Of a stretch of 64,000 nucleotides of DNA, positions 21,815 through 29,809 are shown in pieces. Both the position numbers and the translations under genes were made by a program. Source of the stretch: Thiohalocapsa sp. PB-PSB1 (GTDB taxonomy: Bacteria > Pseudomonadota > Gammaproteobacteria > Chromatiales > Chromatiaceae); contig CP050890.1 of NCBI GenBank assembly GCA_016745215.1, positions 5,456,001 to 5,520,000 on the forward strand, given 5' to 3'. Positions within the stretch are counted from its first letter, which is position 1, and the number at the start of each line of letters is the position of its first letter. Below the pieces are notes generated by a model that worked only from the letters and a program-made list of their open reading frames with translations, was not told the DNA's origin and did no database searches.

Positions 21815-22088
21815 GACGTCAATGTAGCGGACGCAACCGGCGCACCGACCGCGGTCAGTTCGCCACCGCCGACGCAGGCCTCCAAGACGCGCTCCCCGGC
21901 GCGCACTCTCTGGGCCATGTTGCCCCGATCCGAGCGCAGCCCCGGCTGTTCGAGTCGCTGCCCCTGGTCTGTCCCAACTGCGGGGCGGATAGGCGCATCA
22001 TCGCGTTCATCACCGAGACCGCGCCCGTCGAGCGCATCCTCACTCACATCGGTGAGCCGCCACGCCCACCGCCGCTCACGCCCGCACG
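21815..22088 (+). pseudogene. IS91-family transposase, C-terminal remnant
   Basis: Pieces in different frames match the C-terminal zinc-ribbon region of the larger IS91-like transposase nearby: LFESLPLVCPNCG, then RRIIAFITETAPVERILTHIGEP. The homology stops near 22088, where it meets antisense diguanylate cyclase sequence. There is no intact frame. Confidence 0.7.
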
Positions 22089-22165
22089 CGATTCCGACCG
22101 GACTGCTTGGCACGATAGAGGGCGTCGTCGGCTGCGGAAAGAAGCTGGCGATGAAGCGATTTCCC
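22076..22165 (-). pseudogene. Diguanylate cyclase (GGDEF) C-terminal scrap
   Basis: On the minus strand the last 28 codons of an open frame read LLSAADDALYRAKQSGRNRV, the standard end of GGDEF domains. Nothing upstream resembles the rest of a GGDEF domain, so only the 3' tip survives, wedged between IS91-derived sequences. Confidence 0.6.
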
Positions 22166-22194
22166 CAGTAAGCTCTTTGGGTGATCTCGATTCG

Positions 22195-22350
22195 TCATCG
22201 CCCGACACGCCCGAGGACCAGGTGAGCTCTCGCCGCCCGCCCGCCCTCCAGCAGCGGGAAGGCGTGCGTGCGCAAGAGCCGGGCGTGGGCTCCACGGCCG
22301 CAGGCCCACCGGAACCGGGGCGCCCGGCTATACTGTATATCAATACAGTC
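22195..22350 (-). pseudogene. Possible 5' remnant of imuA behind a LexA box
   Basis: Reading the minus strand away from the LexA site, the frames give RTHAFPLLEGG and GGRRELTWSS. These resemble the FPxLDxxLPGGGWPxGALTELL region of ImuA, the SOS-induced RecA-like mutasome protein, with small deletions. The position directly after a LexA box fits. The match is short and spread over frames, so this is tentative. Confidence 0.33.
22333..22348. promoter_or_regulatory. LexA (SOS) box
   Basis: CTGTATATCAATACAG is a perfect CTGT-N8-ACAG LexA site with an AT-rich spacer. On the minus strand a TTGACT overlaps it and a TATAGC follows, giving a plausible promoter that points at the putative imuA remnant. 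It also lies 31 bases upstream of the IS91-like transposase start on the plus strand. LexA binding is inferred from the consensus only. Confidence 0.6.
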
Positions 22351-22378
22351 AAGCGCCGAATTCCAGCCGGATACCGAC

Positions 22379-23839
22379 ATGGCCGTCGCGTCACCGGGAT
22401 GCGGAACTGCCCCATACTGCCGCCGCCATCCCGAGCAAACCGCCCTCTACCAGATCGTCCAGCAGCACCTGGAGACCTATCTCGCGCTCGCAGGGGAAGA
22501 CGACTGGGACGGGCAGCGCGTGCCGGCCTACGTGGAGCGCGAGTTCCGCCACTACCTCGAATGCGGCATCCTTGGCCTTCAGCTTCGCCCGGGCCAGATG
22601 TCCCCAATTGTTCACACAGGGGGCGGGCATGATTTCCTGGTGGCCTTCTCATGCAAAGGGCGCGGGCTGTGTCCGTCGTGCAACGCCCGGCGGATGGCGG
22701 AGACCGCGGCGCACCTGGTCGATCACGTCATCCCGCCGCTGCCGGTGCGCCAGTGGGTCCTCTCGGTGCCCAAACGGCTGCGCTGGTACCTGGAGCGCGA
22801 GCCGCGCGCCCTCAGCGCCGTCCTGCGAATCCTACTGCGCGTCATCGAGGCGCATTTGATCCAAGGCAGCGGTGCCGGCGCGCGAGCCCGCCTCAAAGCG
22901 GTGAGCTTCATCCACCGCTTCGGTGCCTCCCTCAATCGCCATGTTCACTACCATTGCTGCATCATCGACGGGGTCTTCGAGCCGGTCGAGGAGGCCGGTG
23001 ATGACCCGCAATCCGTGCGCTTTCGCCCCGCGGCCGAGCTGACCCCCGAGGCCGTCGCTGCCATCGCCGAACAGGTACGCGGGCGGGTGCTGCGCTGGTT
23101 CGCCCGCAGCGGCCTGATCGAGCGTGATGACGTCTGCGACATGCGCGCCTGGGAGAACAGCGGCTTCTCGCTGGATGCCGAGGTGTGCGTGGGCGCGCAG
23201 GATCGCGCCGGCCTGGAGCGGCTGCTGCGCTATTGTGCTCGCCCACCGTTCGCGCTCGAGCGCCTGGAGCGGCTTGACGACGAGCGCGTCGTCTATCGGT
23301 TGCCAAAGCCACAGCGTGACGGCACCACGGCGCTGACGCTCACGCCGCTGGAGCTGATCGACCAGCTCGCGGCGCAACTTGTTCACAGATTGGCCGCCGC
23401 CCAGGCGGCATCGCCATCGCTACCACGGCGTGCTTGCGCCCAACGCGCCGCTGCGTGCGGCTGCTATCGCCTTCGGGCGCGAGGTGGCGGACGCAACAGG
23501 CTCACCGACCGTGGTCAGTTCGCCGCCCCGGGCGCCGGCCCCCAATGCCCGCTCACCGGCGCGCTATCTGTGGGCCATGCTGCCGGCAGCGGCTGTTCGA
23601 ATCGCTGCCCCTGGTCTGTCCCAACTGCGGCGCGGCTAAGCGCCGCATCGCGCAACATCGCCGAGGCCGCGCCCGTCGAGCAGATTCTTACCCATATCGG
23701 TGAGCCGCCGCGTCCGCCGCCGATCACACCGGCACGCGGCCCGCCCGCCTGGGACGATATGCCCGAGTCGGAACCCGACTGGAACCTCCTCCAACAGCCC
23801 GAGTTCGACTTCGAGTTTGATCAGCGCATTGCGTGGTAG
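22379..23839 (+). pseudogene. IS91-family transposase with frameshifts
   Basis: IS91-type rolling-circle transposases are single-strand nucleases of the HUH class. The frame from ATG 22379 has the N-terminal zinc motif CKGRGLCPSCNARRMAE, the RFGASLNRHVHYHCCIIDG catalytic region and LTPLELIDQLA. Near 23375 the true continuation (RHRYHGVLAPNAPLRAA) moves to the +1 frame. Near 23590 LFESLPLVCPNCG lies in the third frame. The last part (AAPVEQILTHIGEPPRPP to FDQRIAW) returns to the first frame. The long open frame therefore hides compensating indels, and the enzyme is probably inactive. Confidence 0.8.
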
Positions 23840-24057
23840 CCGCCGTCTCTATCCCGCAGGAAACGCTACAGCCCCGCTCGTCTGCCAGCGGCGCGCTGCG
23901 GCGCAGGTGCTCACCCCAGCACCCCGAAACGCGCGCCCCCACGCCGCGCGCGACGTCCATCAGCCCCGCAGTCGGGGGTTGACGGCGCATCCCACCCCCG
24001 CTACCCTTCTTCCTCGGGCCAACCTGGACGCTAAAGGTGGCTTGGATTTCCTATCCG
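22379..24057 (+). mobile_element. IS91-like element (left end not defined)
   Basis: The right end can be set by comparison with the copy at 27866-28510: both share downstream sequence through GTGGCTTGGATTTCCTATCC. RND-pump coding sequence starts directly after this terminus. IS91-type elements end at a fixed 3' sequence and do not make target duplications, which agrees with the lack of direct repeats. The left end is not recognisable, so the coordinate given is the transposase start. Confidence 0.6.
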
Positions 24058-24496
24058 CCGGCGACGCCCGCGCCGGCTTCGAATGGTCCGGCGAGTGGAC
24101 CATCACCTACGAGACCTTCCGCGACCTGGGGCTCGCATTCGCCGCCGCCCTAGTCCTTATCTTCATCCTCCTGGTGTGGGAGCTGAAGAACTTCATCCAC
24201 CCCATCATCATCATGAGCCCGATCCCGCTCACCCTGATCGGCATCATCCCCGGCCACTGGCTCATGGAAGCGGAGTTCACGGCCACATCCATGATCGGCT
24301 TGATCGCGCTCGCCGGCAAGACCCGCATGCGCCCGATCTGGATCACGGACCTGACCATGATGGCCGGCGCCGTCGCCATCCTGTTCGCCCCGATCTTCGA
24401 GGGCATGGCCATCTCCCTGCTGTTCGGCCCGATCGTCGCCGTGCCCGTTCCGCGAGCCGGTGGATGAGGACGAGGGGCAGGGGGTGGTGGTGACCG
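24040..24496 (+). pseudogene. RND efflux pump fragment with internal deletion
   Basis: The translation GFEWSGEWTITYETFRDLG, then LKNFIHPIIIMSPIPLTLIG and FTATSMIGLIALAG, matches the C-terminal membrane half of CzcA/AcrB-like pumps. After ALAG the usual stretch with the VDF/NDx region (about 30 residues) is missing, and the frame resumes at RMRPIWITDLTMMAGA and IFEGMAISLLFG. A frameshift near 24450 replaces the end. The N-terminal two thirds are absent, cut by the IS91-like terminus at 24057. Confidence 0.75.
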
Positions 24497-24645
24497 GGTC
24501 GACTTGAGCGAGGGGCCAGCATTCCATGCTCGTTCGCCTGGGCTTGAGCGGCAAAGTAGCGCCTTGCCAAACCTCCGATCAGGGGCTACCCTAGGCTCAT
24601 GTAGAACATCCCACGTAGATTGGAACAGCCCACGGAGATTCGGTC

Positions 24646-24897
24646 ATGCAAGAGCTAGTCTCTATCCGCGACGCCAACCAGCACCTCTCTCGTTACCTTG
24701 AGCGCGTGCAGGACGGCGCCGAGTTTGTGATCACCCGCCGCGGCAAGCCGATTGCCCGCCTCTTACCCATCCCGACCAGCGGAAAGACGTTGTCGGACGC
24801 CCAAAGCGCGGCCCGAGAGCGCCTGCGCGCACGCATGCGTCGCGGCTACGCCCTCGGCGGCCTAAGTGCCGTCCGGGATGAGCTCCACGAGCGCTGA
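24646..24897 (+). CDS. Phd/YefM-family antitoxin
   Basis: This 83-residue protein starts MQELVSIRDANQHLSRYLE and continues with FVITRRGKPIARLLP, the hallmark of prevent-host-death antitoxins. The N-terminal half binds DNA and the C-terminal half wraps the toxin. It ends four bases before the PIN toxin start, so the two form an operon. It probably represses its own promoter, which would lie in 24500-24645. Confidence 0.85.
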   Translation: MQELVSIRDANQHLSRYLERVQDGAEFVITRRGKPIARLLPIPTSGKTLSDAQSAARERLRARMRRGYALGGLSAVRDELHER

Positions 24898-24901
24898 ACC
24901 G

Positions 24902-25330
24902 ATGCCCGAACGTTTCAGCATCGACACCAATGTCCTGATCTACAGCATCGACGCCGATGCAGGCACGCGCCATGAGCAGGCCGCTGCACTGATGGACGCC
25001 ATGGCCGAGCGCGACTGCGTGCTCACCCTGCAAGCCCTCGCCGAGTTTTTCCATGCCGTCACGCGCAAGGAGAAGATGTCGCTGGAAGATGCAAGCACCA
25101 TGATCCGAGACTGGATGACGCTGTTCCCGACCATCGCCGCGGAAACCGGCACCCTCCCCGCCGCCATTACCCTTAGGGCCGAGCACGACTTTGCCTTCTG
25201 GGACGCCATGCTGGTGCAGACCGCCCGCGGTGCCGGCGTTACCCGGCTGCTGAGCGAGGATATGCAGGATGGCCGACGGGTTGGACCGATGCGATTGGAG
25301 AATCCCTTCTCAACCGGCTTTGTGCTCTGA
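24902..25330 (+). CDS. PIN-domain toxin (VapC-like)
   Basis: This 142-residue PIN-domain ribonuclease has the acidic residues in SIDTNVLIYSID (first Asp), LAEFFHAV (Glu) and DFAFWDAMLVQTA (Asp), ending with SEDMQDG. VapC-type toxins use these to bind Mg2+ and cut RNA. The start at ATG 24902 was preferred over an upstream ATG at 24866 that lies inside the antitoxin gene. It is partnered with the Phd-like antitoxin rather than a VapB, a known mixed pairing. Confidence 0.85.
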   Translation: MPERFSIDTNVLIYSIDADAGTRHEQAAALMDAMAERDCVLTLQALAEFFHAVTRKEKMSLEDASTMIRDWMTLFPTIAAETGTLPAAITLRAEHDFAFWDAMLVQTARGAGVTRLLSEDMQDGRRVGPMRLENPFSTGFVL

Positions 25331-25456
25331 AGGTCGAGTCCGACGTAGCCTTTTGGGGCCGCCCCTCCATCCACCGGCAGCGAATCGACCATGAGCCCGG
25401 CGCACGATCTACCTAGCCCTGACCTGTTGACTGACCCCTGGGGCTTTGTCGCTGTT

Positions 25457-26226
25457 GAATTACGGTAACACTTTACCATTTACACCAATTTTCGTTGTTT
25501 CGGGTCATTCTTTTGCGAAGCGGGCCGACCTCGCTTGCCTTGACGTAGCGCTCGGCCAAGTTGCTTTTCAAGCTCGCCAAGCTTTTGATCGTCCATCAGT
25601 GGACGTCCGATGGTTTGGCCCTTGGTGAGAGCTGCCAAGTGTTCAGGATCTTCCGGCATCTCCAAGAATTCCGCTAAATTATCGACGCGATTCAGCAGGG
25701 GTCGAACAGTGACTAATCCATCGTCTTCGCGCCGGAAATGTGCTGGCGTGCTGGACCAGGGCCAGTCGGCAGGCGTCGCAGCTCGTTTGGCCTTCACGGG
25801 ATTCAAAGCCACGTAGCGGAAGGCTGCCATCAAGTGAGCTTCATCCATTGCCACGCAGCCAAACCGCCCTTGAAACAGGTGGCCGGTTACCCGCAATCGC
25901 GCGTTGATGTAGCCGCTATATCGACGATGCGTCTCCCCGACGGCGCGGGACAGGCCGGTCTCGTTGGAGGGTGCGAGAATCAAGTGCACATGGTTCGGCA
26001 TCAGGCAGTAGGACCAGACTTCCACGCCGTTTGATCGACACTCGTTCGCTAGCCAATCTCTATAAAGCGCATAGTCGTCTTCCTTCATGAAAACTTGTTG
26101 GCGTCTGTTCCCACGCTGCGTCACATGGTGGGGATGCCGGGAACGATGATGCGTGGAAGCCGAGACATACGCTTAGCATAAGCCCAGAACAAAATAGTGT
26201 AAATGGTAAAGTGTCACCGTAATTGA
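25457..26226 (-). mobile_element. REP-flanked RAYT element
   Basis: The transposase gene is framed by 29-bp inverted repeats, AATTACGGTAACACTTTACC and following at 25457-25485 and the near-identical complement at 26197-26226, about 27 of 29 matching. Each contains a small hairpin of the type GGTRACACTTTACC. The right side interrupts the N-terminal coding region of a K+/H+ antiporter. This resembles the unit formed by RAYT genes and their REP sequences. Confidence 0.65.
25480..26124 (-). CDS. REP-associated tyrosine transposase (RAYT)
   Basis: This 214-residue Y1/HUH transposase of the IS200-like superfamily has the HUH motif (YCLMPNHVHLIL), the catalytic Tyr region (HRRYSGYINAR) and FRYVALNPVKAKR. 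RAYTs process REP hairpins. The frame starts at GTG 26124 with MTQRGN. Family members usually start earlier with about RxxVPGxPHHVTQRGN. That extension exists just upstream (MSRLPRIIVPGIP) but is one base out of frame, because a run of C has four instead of five. The start may therefore be a rescue GTG on a damaged gene. The stop codon lies inside the left flanking repeat. Confidence 0.8.
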   Translation of the reverse strand: MTQRGNRRQQVFMKEDDYALYRDWLANECRSNGVEVWSYCLMPNHVHLILAPSNETGLSRAVGETHRRYSGYINARLRVTGHLFQGRFGCVAMDEAHLMAAFRYVALNPVKAKRAATPADWPWSSTPAHFRREDDGLVTVRPLLNRVDNLAEFLEMPEDPEHLAALTKGQTIGRPLMDDQKLGELEKQLGRALRQGKRGRPASQKNDPKQRKLV

Positions 26227-26395
26227 ATTCGTTGAATTCGAAACCACCGGGGCCATCCTGCCCAACCAGCATGCCGATGCCGAGAAAGACCAGCAGGATG
26301 GGCGCCCCGAGGCGGGTCGCCAACGGACTGACCAGCACACTGAGCAGCACCAGTCCTGCGCCAATCAGCAGGGACAATTCCAGGGATTCAATCAT
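26226..26395 (-). pseudogene. K+/H+ antiporter, N-terminal fragment
   Basis: From ATG 26395 the frame gives two hydrophobic segments and RLGAPILLVFLGIGMLVGQD then GPGGFEFNEF, the conserved N-terminus of CvrA/NhaP2-type antiporters. It is cut after about 55 codons by the RAYT element, and no continuation was found beyond 25457. A 14-bp direct repeat (AGGGATTCAATCAT) covers its start region. Confidence 0.7.
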
Positions 26396-26594
26396 AGGGA
26401 TTCAATCATACGGTGAAGGTCACAATCGCTCGCGTTATCTTGAGGATTGCATCCTGTTGGCGTGCAAGCAGACAGAATGTACTTGCGTCCGGCGGCGCTT
26501 AGATGGACCATGCAACGTGCAAACAACATCGCAACTGCGCAAGCCTGAGCCCCGTCATGCTGCCCCGTCATACCTCAGCCCAAGCATAGCATCC

Positions 26595-26738
26595 ATGCCT
26601 GATCATCTGCGCAAACCGCTCGGCATCCTGCTCATCTTCATTGCCATCGGCGTCGCCTCCACGCAGGCGCTGCTGGCCTCCTGTTCATCCCCGGCGATGG
26701 CTGCTAGCGCAGGCCAGGCCGTCGTTGTTCGGCACTGA
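26595..26738 (+). CDS. Small putative lipoprotein
   Basis: A 47-residue frame whose N-terminus reads as a signal peptide (RKPLG, a hydrophobic core, then LLASC). LASC fits a lipobox, leaving about 20 mature residues. It ends 12 bases before the XpaC-like gene and could be its operon partner. It is short and unrecognised, so tentative. Confidence 0.35.
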   Translation: MPDHLRKPLGILLIFIAIGVASTQALLASCSSPAMAASAGQAVVVRH

Positions 26739-26750
26739 AGGCGCCAGCGC

Positions 26751-27650
26751 ATGCCACGCCTGCTACTCCTGACCGCCATCGCCCTGATCGTCGCCAGCTT
26801 GTTGATGCTGCTATGGCGACGGTTGCTGCAGGGTGTTCGCAGGCAGCAGGCCGACGCTGCCCGGCCATCATCCGCGTCTGCATGGCTGTTGTTCTTGCTG
26901 CCGCTGCCGGTCGCGGTGGCCGCCGTGGTCTCGCTGGCACAGGGGCAGCTGCTCGCGTTGCTCGGCAACAGCATCGGCTATGGACTGTTTCTTGGCGGCG
27001 CGCTGCTGGTGCGGCGCGGCGGCTTGTCCGCCGGCAAGGCCAGTGTTGCCGCCTGGCCGATGAAGACCTTGGGCGCTGTACTGGTCGCCCTCGCCACCGG
27101 CATGACCGCTTGGCTCGGGGTCGGTCACCACCCAGCCATCGCCGTCGTCTTTGCGCTGCTGGCACTGCTCGGCTGCTATCTGACCTACGGCTTCGAGCTA
27201 AAGCACGGCCGGCATTTCCCCGGCATCGGCAAACAAGGCATCGGCAAACAGGCGCGCCTGACGCTGTCGCATGCCGAGCACTCCATCGCCGCCATCGAGC
27301 AAGCGAGCCGCGATATCGAGCAGCCTGAACTCGCGGACCAGCTGCGGCGCATCGCAGAGCTGGCCAGCGCCATCCTAAACCGGCTGCAGGAAGACCCACG
27401 GGGCCTGCGCCGGGCGCGCAAGTTTCTCAACGTCTACCTCGACGGTGTCAAAAGCATCGTCGAGGGCTATGCCAAGACCCATGGCCTGGTCATCGCGCCC
27501 GAGCTCGATGAACGTTTCCGCCGCGCCCTGATCACGGTCGAGGACGCCTTTCGCGAACAGCAGCAGCGGCTGCTGGACAGCGACCTGGACGACCTCGACG
27601 TGCAAATCGAGGTGCTGACCCAACAGCTCGAGCGCGAGGGCATCGTCTGA
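26751..27650 (+). CDS. XpaC-like 5-bromo-4-chloroindolyl phosphate hydrolysis family protein
   Basis: This 299-residue protein has an N-terminal membrane anchor, three further hydrophobic segments up to about residue 145 (the last in VVFALLALLGCYLTYG), then a long helical cytoplasmic domain: HAEHSIAAIEQASRDIEQPEL, FLNVYLDGVKSIVEGYA and ITVEDAFREQQQRLLDSDLDDLDVQIEVL. The layout fits the XpaC family, usually next to telA (tellurite/toxic anion resistance). No telA follows; an IS91-derived end lies about 215 bases downstream. The biochemical role of the family is unclear. Confidence 0.7.
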   Translation: MPRLLLLTAIALIVASLLMLLWRRLLQGVRRQQADAARPSSASAWLLFLLPLPVAVAAVVSLAQGQLLALLGNSIGYGLFLGGALLVRRGGLSAGKASVAAWPMKTLGAVLVALATGMTAWLGVGHHPAIAVVFALLALLGCYLTYGFELKHGRHFPGIGKQGIGKQARLTLSHAEHSIAAIEQASRDIEQPELADQLRRIAELASAILNRLQEDPRGLRRARKFLNVYLDGVKSIVEGYAKTHGLVIAPELDERFRRALITVEDAFREQQQRLLDSDLDDLDVQIEVLTQQLEREGIV

Positions 27651-27865
27651 TCGGCCGCGCTTGCCCGATTTGGCGGGGCGGGTTGCCCCGACACCGCGTC
27701 AAGCCGAGGCACCGCCGGAACGTGCAGCGATACGCGGCTCGCCGACATGCGCCTGCACCTGCGCCAGCAGGGTCTCGGCCGGGGTACCTAAGATCCGCGG
27801 CGGTGAGGGTCAGGGGATCGATCTGGGGCATGGCGTGCAGCAGTCGTACTGTGCCCCGTTACGAC

Positions 27866-28510
27866 GGATAGGAAATCCAAGCCACGTGAGCGCCCAGGTT
27901 GGCTCTCAAGAGGACGATAGCGGGGGCGGGATCTGTGGTCAACACCGAACAGCGGGGCTGACGGGTGTCGGGGGCGGTGCAGGCGTGCGCGTTGTGGGGT
28001 GCTGGGGATTTCAGAGGCGGTGCAGCGTGGCGCAAGTGGGGCTGCACCGTCTTCTTTGAGAGACGGCCGCTACCAGGCAATGCGCTGATCCCAATCAGAA
28101 AGGGCTCGAAGTTGGACTCGGGCTGTTGGAGGGGGTTCCAGTCCGGCGCCGGGTCGGGCGCATCGTCCCAGGCGGGCGGGGGCGAGCGGCAGTGGCTCGG
28201 TGGGCTCCCCGATATGAGCAAGGATGCGCTGCACTGGGACGGCCTCGGTGAGGAAGGCGATGATGCGCATGTACGCACCGCAGTTAGGACAGACCAGCGG
28301 TAGCGACTTGAACAGCCGGGCCTGCTCGGATCGGGGCAGCATGCCCCAGAGAGTGCGCGCCGTGGAGCGAGCATTGGAGGCTCGCGCACGAGGCGGCGAA
28401 CTGACCTCGGTCGGTGCGCCGGTTGCTTCCGCCACCTCAGGGCCGAAGGCGATGGCAGCCGACCGCGGCGGCGAGTTCGGCGCGAGCACGCCATGGTAGC
28501 GAAGGCACTG
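27866..28510 (-). pseudogene. IS91-family C-terminal remnant and 3' terminus
   Basis: On the minus strand RYHGVLAPNSPPRSAAIAFG, LFKSLPLVCPNCGAYMR and VPVQRILAHIGEP match the transposase C-terminus of the copy at 22379. The sequence continues to DQRIAW and then to the same 3' end, TGGCTTGGATTTCCTATCC, at about 27866-27884. The N-terminal two thirds are missing. Confidence 0.75.
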
Positions 28511-28739
28511 GGTGCCTCGGCTGCGCCAGGAGGCGCGGCAGCCCGCGACGTGCGTTCTCCCCCCACCGAGGGCGACACCCCGAGGTCGGCGGAAATCGAG
28601 CCGGCGGTGATCGCCCTATAACGCAGCCCGACCGAAGACGCGGCGGAAGGAAACGCCTTATGCTGTTCGCCGACGGTTCCCCTCGCCGTCGTCGAACCGC
28701 CTACCCATGGCGCTATTGCGGAAGCGCGGCAGCGGCCGC

Positions 28740-29360
28740 TTAGTTGGCATCCGCGCCGACCGAAAGGGTCGCGAGTTCCGCGATCGCCGGAGGGCCGCTG
28801 TGCGCCGGTGCCGCGCTACTCGGCAGGGTCTCTAGCTCAAACAACGAAGGAGGACCGCTCCCCGGTGCAACGACAGACGTCGGCACACCAGCCATTGCCT
28901 CAAGCTCCACCAGCGCCGGTGGCCCGCCCTCCAGAACTTCAGGGGCTGTTAATGAACCGGCCAAGGCCCCGCTCGACAACAAGGGCGGCGGGAGACCTGC
29001 CTCAGGGATGGCCCCTGCGGCGAATGGCCCGGTCGCACGTTCCGCGAGCGGCGGAGGCTGCGCTTCACCCAATTCGCCAAATGGGCGCTGAGCCGCCGCC
29101 GCGCCCAACTCCGACAACGGAGGCGGCCCTCCCTCCTGCGCACTCATGGGCGACGCGTACGCGGCATGGTCGGACGTGGGCGCAGCCGGAGGCCCGGCGT
29201 CCCCGAGCGCGGCCTCCACGGGGACGCCCGCGTCTGCGGCCTGCGGATGCGCCGGGGAACCAAAGGTGGATCCCTCCGGGATCGACGCGTCACTGCGCCG
29301 GATCAAAGCGGCCACCCCTTCGATGGTATCCGCTGCAAGAGAAACGCTGAAGAACGCCAT
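28740..29360 (-). CDS. Proline-rich repeat protein with PPxLxEL motifs
   Basis: This 206-residue product of ATG 29360 starts MAFFSVSLAADTIEGVAALI. From about residue 75 it has six degenerate units of 20-27 residues built on GGPPPLSEL, QPPPLAER, GLPPPLLSS, GGPPALVELEAM, GPPSLFELETL and GPPAIAELATL. Between them are Ala/Gly/Pro-rich spacers. There is no signal peptide and no Cys. Such repeats suggest an unfolded scaffold or a ligand for a peptide-binding domain. I do not recognise the family. It is the last of three same-strand genes after the M6 peptidase and the small domain protein, so a functional link is possible. Confidence 0.6.
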   Translation of the reverse strand: MAFFSVSLAADTIEGVAALIRRSDASIPEGSTFGSPAHPQAADAGVPVEAALGDAGPPAAPTSDHAAYASPMSAQEGGPPPLSELGAAAAQRPFGELGEAQPPPLAERATGPFAAGAIPEAGLPPPLLSSGALAGSLTAPEVLEGGPPALVELEAMAGVPTSVVAPGSGPPSLFELETLPSSAAPAHSGPPAIAELATLSVGADAN

Positions 29361-29493
29361 GATTGAAGTCTCGCTGATGTGCACTACAGTCCACGCCACC
29401 CAAGCGGCAATTCTACCGGTGTGCGGGTTCCTACGCGCGATCACAGCCGGACGGAGGCCCTCCTCGCAGGCATCCGTCGCGTGATCGTCACGA

Positions 29494-29721
29494 CTAGCCG
29501 AAATACGCCGCCTCGATCTGGTTGCTGCTGGAATTGATGTAGACGTTGACGCGCTTGTTGTTGGCTTGGGCGACTGCCAGCACATCCAAGACATTCGAGA
29601 CGCCGTCTACCGACGTGGGCGCAATGCGCTTCCAGCCGTCCATTCCCTCGATGATGGCATAGGCTTGCTTCGTATTGACGTGGGCGTACACATACTGAAC
29701 GAGCTTGTTGTTGCTCCACAT
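29494..29721 (-). CDS. Stand-alone copy of the M6 peptidase C-terminal domain
   Basis: This 75-residue protein begins MWSNNKLVQYVYAHVNTKQA and contains AYAIIEGMDGWKRIAPTSVDG and NVLDVLAVAQANNKRVNVYI. It aligns along its whole length with the last 74 residues of the peptidase encoded 88 bases upstream, with more than half of positions identical by eye. It is therefore a duplicated, freed domain. The fold and ligand are unknown. A binding, targeting or inhibitory role toward the peptidase is inference. Confidence 0.7.
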   Translation of the reverse strand: MWSNNKLVQYVYAHVNTKQAYAIIEGMDGWKRIAPTSVDGVSNVLDVLAVAQANNKRVNVYINSSSNQIEAAYFG

Positions 29722-29809
29722 GATCTTCTCTCTCCGCTTTCGATTACTTGCTGTCGATTGCGCCCGGCCGTCAGACATTGTCCCGAACGGAGCGCTATTG
29801 TTTCGGGCG

